Of a stretch of DNA of 19,977 nt, positions 1 to 7,431 are shown piece after piece. Origin of the DNA: UKL13-2 sp031414695. GTDB taxonomy: Bacteria > Pseudomonadota > Gammaproteobacteria > Burkholderiales > Usitatibacteraceae. Position 1 is the stretch's first letter, and each line of letters starts with the position of its first letter. A program made the position numbers and the translations under genes. The stretch is taken from NCBI GenBank assembly GCA_031414695.1, contig JANNWG010000061.1, positions 1 to 19,977 on the forward strand, written 5' to 3'. Under the pieces are notes generated by a model, which worked only from the letters and a program-made list of their open reading frames with translations, was not told where the DNA came from and did not search any database.

Positions 1-40
1 TTTTGTCAACATCATTTAGATATTAGAGGATAAACAAATA

Positions 41-69
41 AAAAAAGCACGGCTAACCGTGCTTTTTTT
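41..69 (-). terminator. Intrinsic terminator after efp
   Basis: A perfect GCACGG / CCGTGC stem (47-52 with 57-62) has a 4-base CTAA loop and runs of A on the left and T on the right that extend the pairing to about 12 bp. On the minus strand it reads as a GC stem followed by a T tract, 22 bases beyond the efp stop codon, so it should end the nagZ-earP-efp transcript. The symmetric A/T flanks mean it could also stop plus-strand transcription arriving from whatever lies left of base 1. No gene is visible in bases 1-40. Confidence 0.9.
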
Positions 70-90
70 AGCAGTACCAAATATTACAAT

Positions 91-645
91 CTACACGCGA
101 CGACGATATTCGTTGGTACGCGTATCAATCTCAATCTTGTCGCCTGATTCACAAAATAGCGGCACGGCGATTTCATGTTTGGTTGGCTTAATGAACGCCG
201 GCTTCATGACTTTGCCAGATGTGTCACCACGCACGGCGGGGTCAGTCTCAATCTCACGTACAACGGTATTTGGCAGCTCAACCGAGATTGCGCGGCCATC
301 ATAGAACACTACTTCAGCGACTAAGCCGTCATCCAAATACACCAACGCGTCGCCCATGTTTTCGGCTTCGATTTCAAATTGATTGTATTCGGTATCCATG
401 AACACATACATCGGGTCTGAGAAATAGGAATAGGTACATTCTTTTTTCTCAAGTTGGACGACTTCAAATTTATCGTCGGCTTTATAAACCGATTCGGTGC
501 CAGAATTCGACAACAAATTTTTGAATTTCATCTTAACCACGGCTGATGAGCGGCCAGATTTATTGTATTCAGCCTTGAGGATGACCATGGGGTCTTTACC
601 GATCATGACGACATTACCGGCGCGGAGTTCTTGTGCGATTTTCAT
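91..645 (-). CDS. efp: Elongation factor P (Arg32 type)
   Basis: EF-P binds the ribosome between the P and E sites and rescues translation stalled at consecutive prolines. The 184-residue length is normal and the three-domain beta-barrel layout is intact: a KOW-like N-terminal domain (about 1-63), an OB domain (about 66-128) and a C-terminal OB domain (about 130-184). The tip loop at 29-34 reads KSGRSS, placing arginine at position 32. That is the residue glycosylated with rhamnose by EarP in the EF-P subclass of many betaproteobacteria and pseudomonads; the lysine-modified class has Lys there. The modifying enzyme is encoded immediately upstream on the same strand (82-base gap). The start is supported by an AAGG ribosome-binding site about 10 bases upstream. 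A strong terminator follows the gene. Confidence 0.97.
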   Translation of the reverse strand: MKIAQELRAGNVVMIGKDPMVILKAEYNKSGRSSAVVKMKFKNLLSNSGTESVYKADDKFEVVQLEKKECTYSYFSDPMYVFMDTEYNQFEIEAENMGDALVYLDDGLVAEVVFYDGRAISVELPNTVVREIETDPAVRGDTSGKVMKPAFIKPTKHEIAVPLFCESGDKIEIDTRTNEYRRRV

Positions 646-727
646 TGGAAATTAACCTTGGAGTGCGTGTTCTGCTTCAGCGGAGCTTGAGAACGGTTGT
701 AGGATGCAGCGTTTGCGTTATAAGGTC

Positions 728-1783
728 TTAAATTATAAGGCTTTTTTGATAAAAAGCCATCAGCTTAGACGCCAAATCGGGCTGCTTTAAGAGGCTATGC
801 TGCCAGCTAACCGCGTGTTGTCGCCACTCGGTTAGTTCTGCAACCGCGTTTTGCCAATATTCATGCGTCTGCATTTGAGTTTCAGCGTCGTTGAGCCAAT
901 ACGAAAATTCGCGCACCGCTTTGGCAAGTGGCGTTGACATACCCGCGCAATACAAGTCAAGAAAGGCATCAAGTTTAACCAGATGCGTGCCGCCGTCTTG
1001 CGGGTAGATATGCCAAATAAACGGCTTCGCGGCATATTGGGCACGCACAAATGAATCTTCGCCACGAACAATTAAAAAATCATGCGCCGCAAGCAGTTGA
1101 TCAAAATCTGGCTGTGGCACAAATGGCGTGATGTAAATTTTTTGATGAACGACGACAGAATCAGCTAATGCGCCCTCAGCGACGGCAATGTGCGTTATGT
1201 GGTCATCCACAATAATCGCCTCAATGAGCGTACTCAATCGTGGCGAGTCATAGCCAAATACAAATACTTTTTGTTTCTGGCGTGATTCAAGTGCTGCTTG
1301 AAGAACCGTATTTTCTCTAATCAAACCGCCCGTACTTTCCGTAAAGCCGGGAAAGAAAAAAGTTTTCGTCAATGCCAAGCGTGGATGTGGCGACGGGAGC
1401 AAATGATGTTCGGCTACCCAAGATTCCGCACTCAAATAATCGAGATTGATCCACACGGGTTTCACTTGCTGCGCTGCCATGTTCAGCAAATACGTCTCTG
1501 GTACTTCACAAGCAAAGGCTTCAATGACTAAATCAGCAGGGATAACAGAATCATCAAACTCGCCATTTGGCGGGCATTTCCAAGCATAAATGCTTGGAAG
1601 TGCCCTACCCGCAACGACATTGTTAACGTATGCGATTTTTTGATAACTCGACAAATCATCAACAAACAAACGCACATTCAATCCGTACTCAGCGACTAAT
1701 TGCCGTGCAAGCCGCCACGTAACGCCGATATCGCCGTAGTTATCAACGACGCGGCAAAAAATATCGACGCTAATCACGGACAC
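728..1783 (-). CDS. earP: EF-P arginine rhamnosyltransferase EarP
   Basis: EarP transfers rhamnose from dTDP-beta-L-rhamnose onto Arg32 of EF-P, activating it (known for Pseudomonas, Neisseria and Shewanella EarP; formerly DUF2331). The 351-residue protein has the family's two signatures: an N-terminal DNYGDIGVTWR block at 14-24, whose two aspartates (D14, D18) match the catalytic Asp pair, and a C-terminal RGEDSFVRAQ segment at 240-249 followed by a PQDGGTHL segment at 261-268, which bind the nucleotide sugar. The fold is a GT-B type without membrane segments, so it is cytoplasmic. It begins 8 bases after the nagZ stop and is followed by its substrate gene efp, which supports both the function and cotranscription. 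Sugar-nucleotide synthesis genes (rmlABCD) are not in this window. Confidence 0.96.
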   Translation of the reverse strand: MSVISVDIFCRVVDNYGDIGVTWRLARQLVAEYGLNVRLFVDDLSSYQKIAYVNNVVAGRALPSIYAWKCPPNGEFDDSVIPADLVIEAFACEVPETYLLNMAAQQVKPVWINLDYLSAESWVAEHHLLPSPHPRLALTKTFFFPGFTESTGGLIRENTVLQAALESRQKQKVFVFGYDSPRLSTLIEAIIVDDHITHIAVAEGALADSVVVHQKIYITPFVPQPDFDQLLAAHDFLIVRGEDSFVRAQYAAKPFIWHIYPQDGGTHLVKLDAFLDLYCAGMSTPLAKAVREFSYWLNDAETQMQTHEYWQNAVAELTEWRQHAVSWQHSLLKQPDLASKLMAFYQKSLII

Positions 1784-1791
1784 GAAGCAGA

Positions 1792-2820
1792 CTATCCCGC
1801 AATCGTCTCAACCGCTGCCTTAGCTTGCAAGTAAACAGCGTCTGCTAGCGATACTTTTTTCTGTGCATGCATACGCAGCAAGTGCGCTGAACGCGCTTCC
1901 GTTGGCGTAATACCTTCCGCGACTAAGCCTGTTAGCAAAGCATCACAACGTGCTGGCTCATTGCACAACAGCACCATGTCGCAACCTGCGTTCAATGCGG
2001 CCATGGCGCGCTGGGTATCGCCACCTGCAACAGACGCACCTTCCATCGTCAAGTCATCCGAGAAAATCACACCGTTAAATCCAAGCTTGGCACGCAAAAT
2101 AGTTTGCAGCCAATGTTTAGAGAAGCCCGCTGGCGAAGGATCTACTTTTTCAAAAATAATATGTGCGGGCATTACGGAATCATATTTATCCGCAAGCAGC
2201 GCGAACGGCAGCATATCGTCATCGGCAATTTCAGCGTATTCGCGATCATCGCGCGGTATTTCCAAATGCGAATCCGCTTTCACAAACCCGTGCCCCGGGA
2301 AATGCTTCGCACATGAGGCTACCCCGACATCACGCATGCCACGAATCACTTCTCCAGCAAGCGCGGCAACTTGCTTGCCATCACGACCAAACGAACGCTC
2401 ACCAATCACGGTGGATTCGCCCCAATCTAAATCCAATACGGGCGCGAATGAAAAATCGAGCCCGTGCGCTGCCATTTCTGTGCCTATCACGACACCAACC
2501 GCGTGTGCCAGTGCTTTAGCGCGGGCGACATCTGTTTGAAAAATCTCGCCTAACTTACACATCGGCGGGATGATAGTGAACCCCTCACGGAACCGTTGAA
2601 CACGCCCGCCTTCATGATCCACAACGATCATCAAATGTGGCGACCGTAGAGCACGAATAGAAGCCGTCAGCGCTTTTAGCTGTTCTGGATTTTCATAATT
2701 GCGTGCGAATAAAATTACCCCGCCCATCAGAGGATGCATGAGCCGCGTGATGTCAGATGCTGTTAATTCAAGACCTTCTACGTCGCCCATTACGGGACCT
2801 AATAACAAATTTTGCGCCAT
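1792..2820 (-). CDS. nagZ: Beta-N-acetylhexosaminidase NagZ
   Basis: NagZ is the cytoplasmic family-3 glycoside hydrolase that removes N-acetylglucosamine from muropeptides during cell-wall recycling; its 1,6-anhydroMurNAc-peptide products can signal ampC induction where AmpR exists. At 342 residues it is full length. Visible signatures are VDHEGGRVQR at 67-76, KHFPGHG at 172-178 followed by the mobile-loop acid/base pair around D183 and H185, and SDDLTMEGA at 254-262, which holds the nucleophilic aspartate. There is no signal peptide, as expected. An AGGA element (minus strand of 2827-2830) precedes the ATG by about 6 bases. In many betaproteobacteria nagZ directly follows acpS; here a divergently oriented receptor gene lies between them, so nagZ needs its own promoter. 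The TATAAA on the minus strand near 2845-2850 is a weak candidate -10 with no convincing -35. Confidence 0.96.
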   Translation of the reverse strand: MAQNLLLGPVMGDVEGLELTASDITRLMHPLMGGVILFARNYENPEQLKALTASIRALRSPHLMIVVDHEGGRVQRFREGFTIIPPMCKLGEIFQTDVARAKALAHAVGVVIGTEMAAHGLDFSFAPVLDLDWGESTVIGERSFGRDGKQVAALAGEVIRGMRDVGVASCAKHFPGHGFVKADSHLEIPRDDREYAEIADDDMLPFALLADKYDSVMPAHIIFEKVDPSPAGFSKHWLQTILRAKLGFNGVIFSDDLTMEGASVAGGDTQRAMAALNAGCDMVLLCNEPARCDALLTGLVAEGITPTEARSAHLLRMHAQKKVSLADAVYLQAKAAVETIAG

Positions 2821-2924
2821 TTTGAATCCTATATTTTTGAGTATTTATAACTAAATTAACTTACAGGCTGAGTAAATAAAACAACACCATTTTCAGGCGT
2901 AGTGAAGATTGCTCCACAGGCTAC

Positions 2925-2953
2925 TTGACAAAGGAAACATACCGTTAGATAGT
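2925..2953 (+). promoter_or_regulatory. Possible distal promoter for the TonB receptor
   Basis: A perfect TTGACA (2925-2930) lies 17 bases before GATAGT (2948-2953), a 4/6 match to the -10 consensus. If used it would give a leader of about 185 bases. The nearer promoter at 3055-3083 fits the gene better, so this is only a second candidate. I found no riboswitch-like consensus in the leader that it would produce. Confidence 0.35.
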
Positions 2954-3054
2954 GTCGCACAAATACCAATTTAGTACCACTTTTACAACGTCGCATTAAA
3001 TACAATTTATGTGCTGTTTGTACTATTACCGAGCTAAAACGCTTGGCTACCAAA

Positions 3055-3083
3055 TTCACAACAAGTTTACAAAAAATCATTAT
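3055..3083 (+). promoter_or_regulatory. Proximal promoter of the TonB receptor gene
   Basis: TTCACA (3055-3060, 5/6 match to the -35 consensus) is separated by exactly 17 bases from CATTAT (3078-3083, 4/6 match to the -10 consensus). The predicted start near 3090 leaves a leader of about 55 bases before the ATG at 3146. The Fur-like site at 3071-3085 covers the -10 element, a typical repressor position. The gap 2821-3145 otherwise holds only the nagZ upstream region and the weaker candidate at 2925-2953. Confidence 0.5.
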
Positions 3084-3085
3084 CA
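3071..3085 (+). promoter_or_regulatory. Candidate Fur box
   Basis: Compared with the 7-1-7 Fur consensus TGATAAT-N-ATTATCA, the site reads AAAAAAT-C-ATTATCA: the right half is perfect (7/7) and the left half matches 4/7, 11/14 overall. It lies on the -10 element of the likely promoter, 60 bases before a TonB-dependent receptor gene, a classic iron-repressed target. The region is AT-rich, so a partial match by chance is possible. Confidence 0.45.
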
Positions 3086-3145
3086 CAATTTTAAGCTTCA
3101 CATAGCCAACACAAACACAAACAATAGAATCAATATGGAGAGAAT

Positions 3146-5932
3146 ATGACAAGGCAAATTCAACAAACTGCTGTCCAATTGCGACCGTCAACATTAGCGT
3201 TGGCAATTGCATTAGCACTATCGAGCGCAAGTGTTGCAGCACAAACTAGCCCGACAAATGCACCTAAGGACGCAACTAAAGACGCCGCATCAGCCAGCAA
3301 AAAAACGGATGATAACAAAGTAATCGACACCATCACGGTAACAGGTTCACGCATCCAATCTGCAAGCATTACCGCAACTAGCCCTGTGTTACAGCTTACA
3401 GCGGCTGATATCTCACTACAGCGCGCAATCACCGTTGAAGATTTTTCGACTAAACTCCCGCAGCTCGCTGGTGGTGTGAATGGCACGTCAGCAGGAAGTG
3501 ATGCTTTTGGCGCGCAGACGCTTGATTTACGTAGCCTCGGACAAAGCCGCACCTTAGTGCTTATCAATGGCACTCGTGCGGTGCCTTTTAGCTTTCGTAA
3601 TGCGGTGGACGTTAATTTCATCCCTGCACCACTGATTAAGCGCGTTGACGTACTTACCGGCGGTGCGGCAGCTGTGTATGGCGCGGATGCGATATCAGGT
3701 GTGGTCAATTTCATCATGAATGATAGTTTTCGCGGCATGCAAACTAGCGTGAATGCGCGCACAGCGCGTGGTGGTGGCGAGCAGTATGGCGTGAATGCGA
3801 CATTTGGCACCGCCTTTGCTGATCGCGGCAGCATCGTCGGCTATCTTGAATACACCGAACGTAAAGTGCTCAAAGCAGGTGCGCGCGATTGGGCTACCAG
3901 AAACCCAACACTCACTGCCGGCACGGGTGGCAACTTTACGGATGTCGTCAGTGGCCGCGTTTTTTCCATTGATGGCGCTAATCGCTTTACGCTCACCCCG
4001 CAAACATCAGACTTCACACCTGGCTTCACGCTGATACAGCCTATGGAGCGAATCAACGCCTCTGCTTTTTTCAAATATGACTTTACCGATAGCGTACAAG
4101 GCTATGGACGTGTGATGTATTCCAATGTGAAGACCATTGGCGCGCCGCGTTCAGGGCAAGTGCCAGTGGTGGTCAACACCGTGGTGGGTATTAACAACAC
4201 TAATCAATTTATTCCTAATGATGCACGCGGATTACTCACCTTTGTTAACGGCGTGGCACAAGTCAGGATCAACCGTGCACTCGGCGAGCTCGGCGTAAAA
4301 ACGGCTGAAAATGATCGCAACACATTTCAAGCGCAATTCGGCTTAAAAGGGTCAATCACTGGCGCAATTGGCTGGGATATTTATGCCCAGACAGGGTCAT
4401 CAAAAGAATCCATTGTAGTCGATGGCGATGGCGTTGCCGCGCGCTTTCCGGCGATTGTTAACACCACCAATATTTTCAGTAACAATGCTGATCTTTCAGG
4501 CCTCGCGCAACAATTCAAATATGGCGATCGCGAACGTAAGCAAAATGTGGTTGCTGCAACGATTACTGGCGACACAAGTGATTTTTTCAAATTGCCCGCT
4601 GGTGCAATTGGTTTCGCGATAGGTGTTGAAAACCGTCGCGAAACGGGTACGTTTGATTACAATCAAAATCTTGGACAATCATTTAACCAAGGGGTAGAAG
4701 CGCCACCGCCGACACCGCCTTTTTTTCGCGCTAATGAAACATATGCCGAGATTTTGATTCCACTTTTAGCCGATATACCGTTTATCAAAAACCTCACCAT
4801 TGAGGGCGCAAAACGACAATCGTCCTATGCGAAGTCCGTTGGTGGCGACAACAAATACAGCACCGACAAATTCGGTGCGTCGTGGTCAATCAGTGATGAT
4901 TTCCGCGTCCGCATGACGCAGCAAAATGTAGTGCGCGAGCCTAATTTTGGTGAGTTCGCTAACCCAGTATTCTCGATTCCATTTGCGAGCCTAGTCAACG
5001 TTGCACGTCTGCGTCCGCGCTATGCGGGTGACCCTTGCGTATTGGGCACAGGCAATGCGGAGCAATGTCGCCGCTTTAATGCGCCTGCAGTGGGTTCGTA
5101 CAACTCACTCGATGCGGCTAACTTAACAGGTGGCTACTTTTTTGGTGGTAACCCTAGCATCCGTGCTGAGCGCGGCAAAACCAAAACATTTGGCGCAGTG
5201 CTAACACCATCATCTTGGCAAGACTTCACCATGTCAGTTGATTTTTATAAAATTGAAATCAAAGATGCGGTCGGACAAGTACAGCCAATTGACGCACTCA
5301 CGAGCTGCTACATTACTGACCCAAGTGCGAACAATCCGCTATGCCAAGCGGTGACACGTAATGCAGTGACAGGTCGCATTCAGGATGGCTTTCCAGTTGA
5401 TCGTAACCTTGCCAGCATCAAACAAGAAGGTTTTGATATTGACTTAAATTACCGCCATCAAATGCCGTTTGGCTTGCTGGGTAAGCGCTTAAAGTGGCAA
5501 TACCAAGCCGCATTTGTTCGCAGCTACACCATTCAGCGTAATCCCGTATTAGCCCCAATTGATTGCAAAGGCTCCTATGGATTTCGCTGTTCATCCGATG
5601 CTGTATCACTCGTGTCACCTGACTATCGCCACCGCGCATCACTTACGTGGGAAGCGCAAACCGTCACTACACAGCTAAGCTGGAAACGCATTGGCAAAGT
5701 TAAAGACAGCACGTTTGGTAGTGTGGGCACAATAGACGCGCAAAACTATCTTGATATTAATGTCTCGTGGGTCACACCTGTCAAAGGCTTAACAGTTAAT
5801 GCGGGTATCGATAATATTGCCAACAAAAAACCACCGACACCGATCAACCCAGGCACCTTTAATACTTTTACAGATACCTATAACGTATTGGGACTATCGC
5901 TTGGCATGACGGCGACTTACCGATTCAATTGA
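3146..5932 (+). CDS. TonB-dependent outer-membrane receptor
   Basis: A 928-residue outer-membrane active-transport protein driven by TonB-ExbBD. A signal peptide ends near residue 32 (hydrophobic stretch about 17-29, then VAA), followed by a Lys/Asp-rich linker (33-58). The TonB-box region is around DTITVTGSR (61-69). The plug follows to about 195, including LDLRSLGQSRTLVLINGTR (126-144) and GAAAVYGADAISGVVNF (173-189), signatures of the large Caulobacter/Xanthomonas-type receptors. The rest is a 22-strand barrel. Three cysteine pairs (631/641, 721/733, 807/815) sit in predicted surface loops. The chain ends Tyr-Arg-Phe-Asn, so the usual C-terminal Phe is next to last. A GGAGAG site at 3137-3142 supports the start. 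The substrate is unknown: a Fur-like box suggests iron or siderophore, but this subfamily also takes up carbohydrates and other ligands. It has no partner genes here. Confidence 0.93.
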   Translation: MTRQIQQTAVQLRPSTLALAIALALSSASVAAQTSPTNAPKDATKDAASASKKTDDNKVIDTITVTGSRIQSASITATSPVLQLTAADISLQRAITVEDFSTKLPQLAGGVNGTSAGSDAFGAQTLDLRSLGQSRTLVLINGTRAVPFSFRNAVDVNFIPAPLIKRVDVLTGGAAAVYGADAISGVVNFIMNDSFRGMQTSVNARTARGGGEQYGVNATFGTAFADRGSIVGYLEYTERKVLKAGARDWATRNPTLTAGTGGNFTDVVSGRVFSIDGANRFTLTPQTSDFTPGFTLIQPMERINASAFFKYDFTDSVQGYGRVMYSNVKTIGAPRSGQVPVVVNTVVGINNTNQFIPNDARGLLTFVNGVAQVRINRALGELGVKTAENDRNTFQAQFGLKGSITGAIGWDIYAQTGSSKESIVVDGDGVAARFPAIVNTTNIFSNNADLSGLAQQFKYGDRERKQNVVAATITGDTSDFFKLPAGAIGFAIGVENRRETGTFDYNQNLGQSFNQGVEAPPPTPPFFRANETYAEILIPLLADIPFIKNLTIEGAKRQSSYAKSVGGDNKYSTDKFGASWSISDDFRVRMTQQNVVREPNFGEFANPVFSIPFASLVNVARLRPRYAGDPCVLGTGNAEQCRRFNAPAVGSYNSLDAANLTGGYFFGGNPSIRAERGKTKTFGAVLTPSSWQDFTMSVDFYKIEIKDAVGQVQPIDALTSCYITDPSANNPLCQAVTRNAVTGRIQDGFPVDRNLASIKQEGFDIDLNYRHQMPFGLLGKRLKWQYQAAFVRSYTIQRNPVLAPIDCKGSYGFRCSSDAVSLVSPDYRHRASLTWEAQTVTTQLSWKRIGKVKDSTFGSVGTIDAQNYLDINVSWVTPVKGLTVNAGIDNIANKKPPTPINPGTFNTFTDTYNVLGLSLGMTATYRFN

Positions 5933-5956
5933 AATTGCTAAAAAACTGAAGCTACG

Positions 5957-5995
5957 AAAAACGGCAACTGCTCATGCAGTTGCCGTTTTTTTTTC
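5957..5995. terminator. Bidirectional terminator between receptor and acpS
   Basis: A perfect 11-bp stem (5961-5971 with 5976-5986, starting ACGGCAACTGC) has a TCAT loop, with A bases before it and nine T bases from 5986 to 5994. It lies 28 bases after the receptor stop and about 30 bases beyond the acpS stop, which is transcribed toward it. The symmetric tails suit termination from both sides. Confidence 0.9.
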
Positions 5996-6019
5996 GCTGA
6001 TTTTTCAAATGATGATGGC

Positions 6020-6415
6020 TTATTCGTGCGCCGTTTCAAGCACAACATAGGCGATAGCAGTGTCAGTTTCATCCGCAATTGAAATATGCGAATACGCAAT
6101 ATTGCGCGCCTGCATTTGCTGCTGTAACGCTGCACTAAACGCTAACACGGGGCGACCATTTGGCGCATGCGTCACATATACATCACGCCAGCCGCATACC
6201 GCCCCGATGCCTGAGCCTAGCGCCTTAGCAAATGCTTCCTTTGCCGCAAACCGTTTCGCTAAAAACCGCGACGCGATCTCAACTGATGTGATCGCATGAA
6301 ACTCACTAATTTCTGCGTCCGCTAATATGCGTTCAAGGAAACGCACGCCCAGCCTGTCGTAGGTTTCGCGAATGCGTTTAACCGCAACAATATCTGTGCC
6401 AATACCGTAGATCAT
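6020..6415 (-). CDS. acpS: Holo-[acyl-carrier-protein] synthase
   Basis: AcpS moves the 4'-phosphopantetheine arm from coenzyme A to the serine of acyl carrier protein, enabling fatty-acid synthesis. At 131 residues it is of normal size. It shows the N-terminal GIGTDIV block (4-10, with Mg-binding D8) and RFAAKEAFAKALG (55-67, with Mg-binding E60), then SHISIADE near the C terminus (109-116). The ATG overlaps the pdxJ stop by one base (TAATG), so the two are almost certainly translationally coupled. In many betaproteobacteria nagZ follows directly; here the transcript ends at the terminator at 5957-5995. Confidence 0.96.
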   Translation of the reverse strand: MIYGIGTDIVAVKRIRETYDRLGVRFLERILADAEISEFHAITSVEIASRFLAKRFAAKEAFAKALGSGIGAVCGWRDVYVTHAPNGRPVLAFSAALQQQMQARNIAYSHISIADETDTAIAYVVLETAHE

Positions 6416-7146
6416 TACAGCCGTAGCGCTTGACGATAGCGGCGCACGGCATCCGCCATGCCATATTCAAGCGCATCACCTATCAGCGCATGGCCGATGG
6501 ACACTTCTAGCACCTCAGGCACAGCTTGCACAAAGCGCGGTAAGTTTTCTAAATTTAAGTCATGCCCAGCATTCACACCGAGGCCCAATGCCTGTGCGGC
6601 TGTTGCGGTATCGACATAGCGCGCTAGGGTGGCTGCACCATCCACGCCCTGAAAATTTGCTGCATAAGGCTCGGTATAGAGCTCAATCCGATGTGCGCCA
6701 AGCGCCTTGACAGCCGCCATTGCATTCACATCTGGGTCCATAAATAAACTCACGCGTATGCCTAATGACACTAGCTCATCCACAATCGGTTTAAGCCGCA
6801 CCGCATCACGTGATAAATCCCAACCGTGATCAGAGGTAAATTGCCCACTTTCGTCGGGCACCAGCGTACATTGATGTGGCTTTGCGTCTCGCACAAACTC
6901 CATCAAATTATGAAAAGGATTGCCTTCGATATTAAATTCTTGTTTAGGCCAAGCGCGCATCAGCGCCGCTAATTCAAGCACATCATCGGCTCTGACATGG
7001 CGACCATCTGGGCGCGGATGAACGGTGAGGCCATCGGCGCCAGCCTCCAGTGCAATACGCGCGAATTTCACGACATTAGGAATGCCAAGGGAACGCGTAT
7101 TGCGGATAAGCGCGATTTTATTCAGGTTGACGCTAAGTTTTGTCAT
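6415..7146 (-). CDS. pdxJ: Pyridoxine 5'-phosphate synthase
   Basis: PdxJ condenses 1-deoxy-D-xylulose 5-phosphate with 3-amino-2-oxopropyl phosphate to make pyridoxine 5'-phosphate, the last ring-forming step of DXP-dependent vitamin B6 synthesis. The 243-residue TIM barrel has HPRPDGRH at 43-50 (catalytic His and phosphate-binding region), the glutamate in FNIEGN (71-76), and NAGHDLN (192-198) with the third catalytic histidine. Two parts differ from the enterobacterial type: the N terminus reads SVNLNKIALIRNTR rather than GVNIDHIATLRNAR, and the active-site loop has HPRPD where E. coli has HLRED. This resembles the form I recall from Xanthomonas and Bacteroidetes. It heads the pdxJ-acpS pair. 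Confidence 0.96.
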   Translation of the reverse strand: MTKLSVNLNKIALIRNTRSLGIPNVVKFARIALEAGADGLTVHPRPDGRHVRADDVLELAALMRAWPKQEFNIEGNPFHNLMEFVRDAKPHQCTLVPDESGQFTSDHGWDLSRDAVRLKPIVDELVSLGIRVSLFMDPDVNAMAAVKALGAHRIELYTEPYAANFQGVDGAATLARYVDTATAAQALGLGVNAGHDLNLENLPRFVQAVPEVLEVSIGHALIGDALEYGMADAVRRYRQALRL

Positions 7147-7431
7147 GACAGTATAAAAATGAAACCCTATGATTGGCGGGCAATTTGGAGCATTTATGGC
7201 TGAAGAAAGCCGTATATATTAGTGATATTGAATTAAAGCAGAATACGCATATTTAACAATAACGCGCATAGTGAATAATTATAAGTCTTCAACATACGTA
7301 AGATTAATGTTGAATGACGAGTGCATTTACGTTTAAGATTTGTGACTTATAAAATATTGCAAAGGCATAGCATCATCGCGATGCAAGCTATTATTTCTAG
7401 CATCACAAAATCACAATTTCTAACCACCACC
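7147..7431. other. Divergent intergenic region, pdxJ / mpo1-like
   Basis: About 285 bases separate pdxJ (minus) from the likely start of the DUF962 gene (plus). It should hold promoters for both. A plus-strand pair TTGAAT (7228-7233) and TATTTA (7250-7255) with a 16-base spacer is a weak promoter candidate. A perfect 8-bp inverted repeat (7288-7295 and 7307-7314, TTCAACAT / ATGTTGAA, 11-base gap) lies just downstream. The reading frame of the downstream gene stays open back to a GTG at 7321, but nothing supports translation of that extension. Confidence 0.5.
7288..7314. repeat. Inverted repeat, possible operator
   Basis: TTCAACAT at 7288-7295 is the exact reverse complement of ATGTTGAA at 7307-7314. 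The 11-base spacing gives half-sites centred 19 bases apart, about two helical turns, as in many dimeric repressor operators. As RNA it could form only a modest AT-rich hairpin. No regulator gene lies nearby, and such a repeat could arise by chance. Confidence 0.35.

Noticed and set aside
2954..3140. Riboswitch in the possible long leader of the receptor gene
   Set aside because: I could not find a cobalamin, TPP or other known conserved core, and the longer promoter is itself doubtful.
2856..3242. A 128-codon minus-strand open frame across the receptor promoter and start
   Set aside because: It covers the intergenic region and the receptor signal-peptide codons in antisense, has no recognisable domain or good ribosome-binding site, and lies across the promoter and Fur-like site.
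7321..7431. Upstream GTG (7321) or ATG (7381) as the start of the Mpo1-like gene
   Set aside because: The extra residues lack family similarity and ribosome-binding sites, and the family's normal N terminus begins right after the ATG at 7432. Protein N-terminal data could overturn this.
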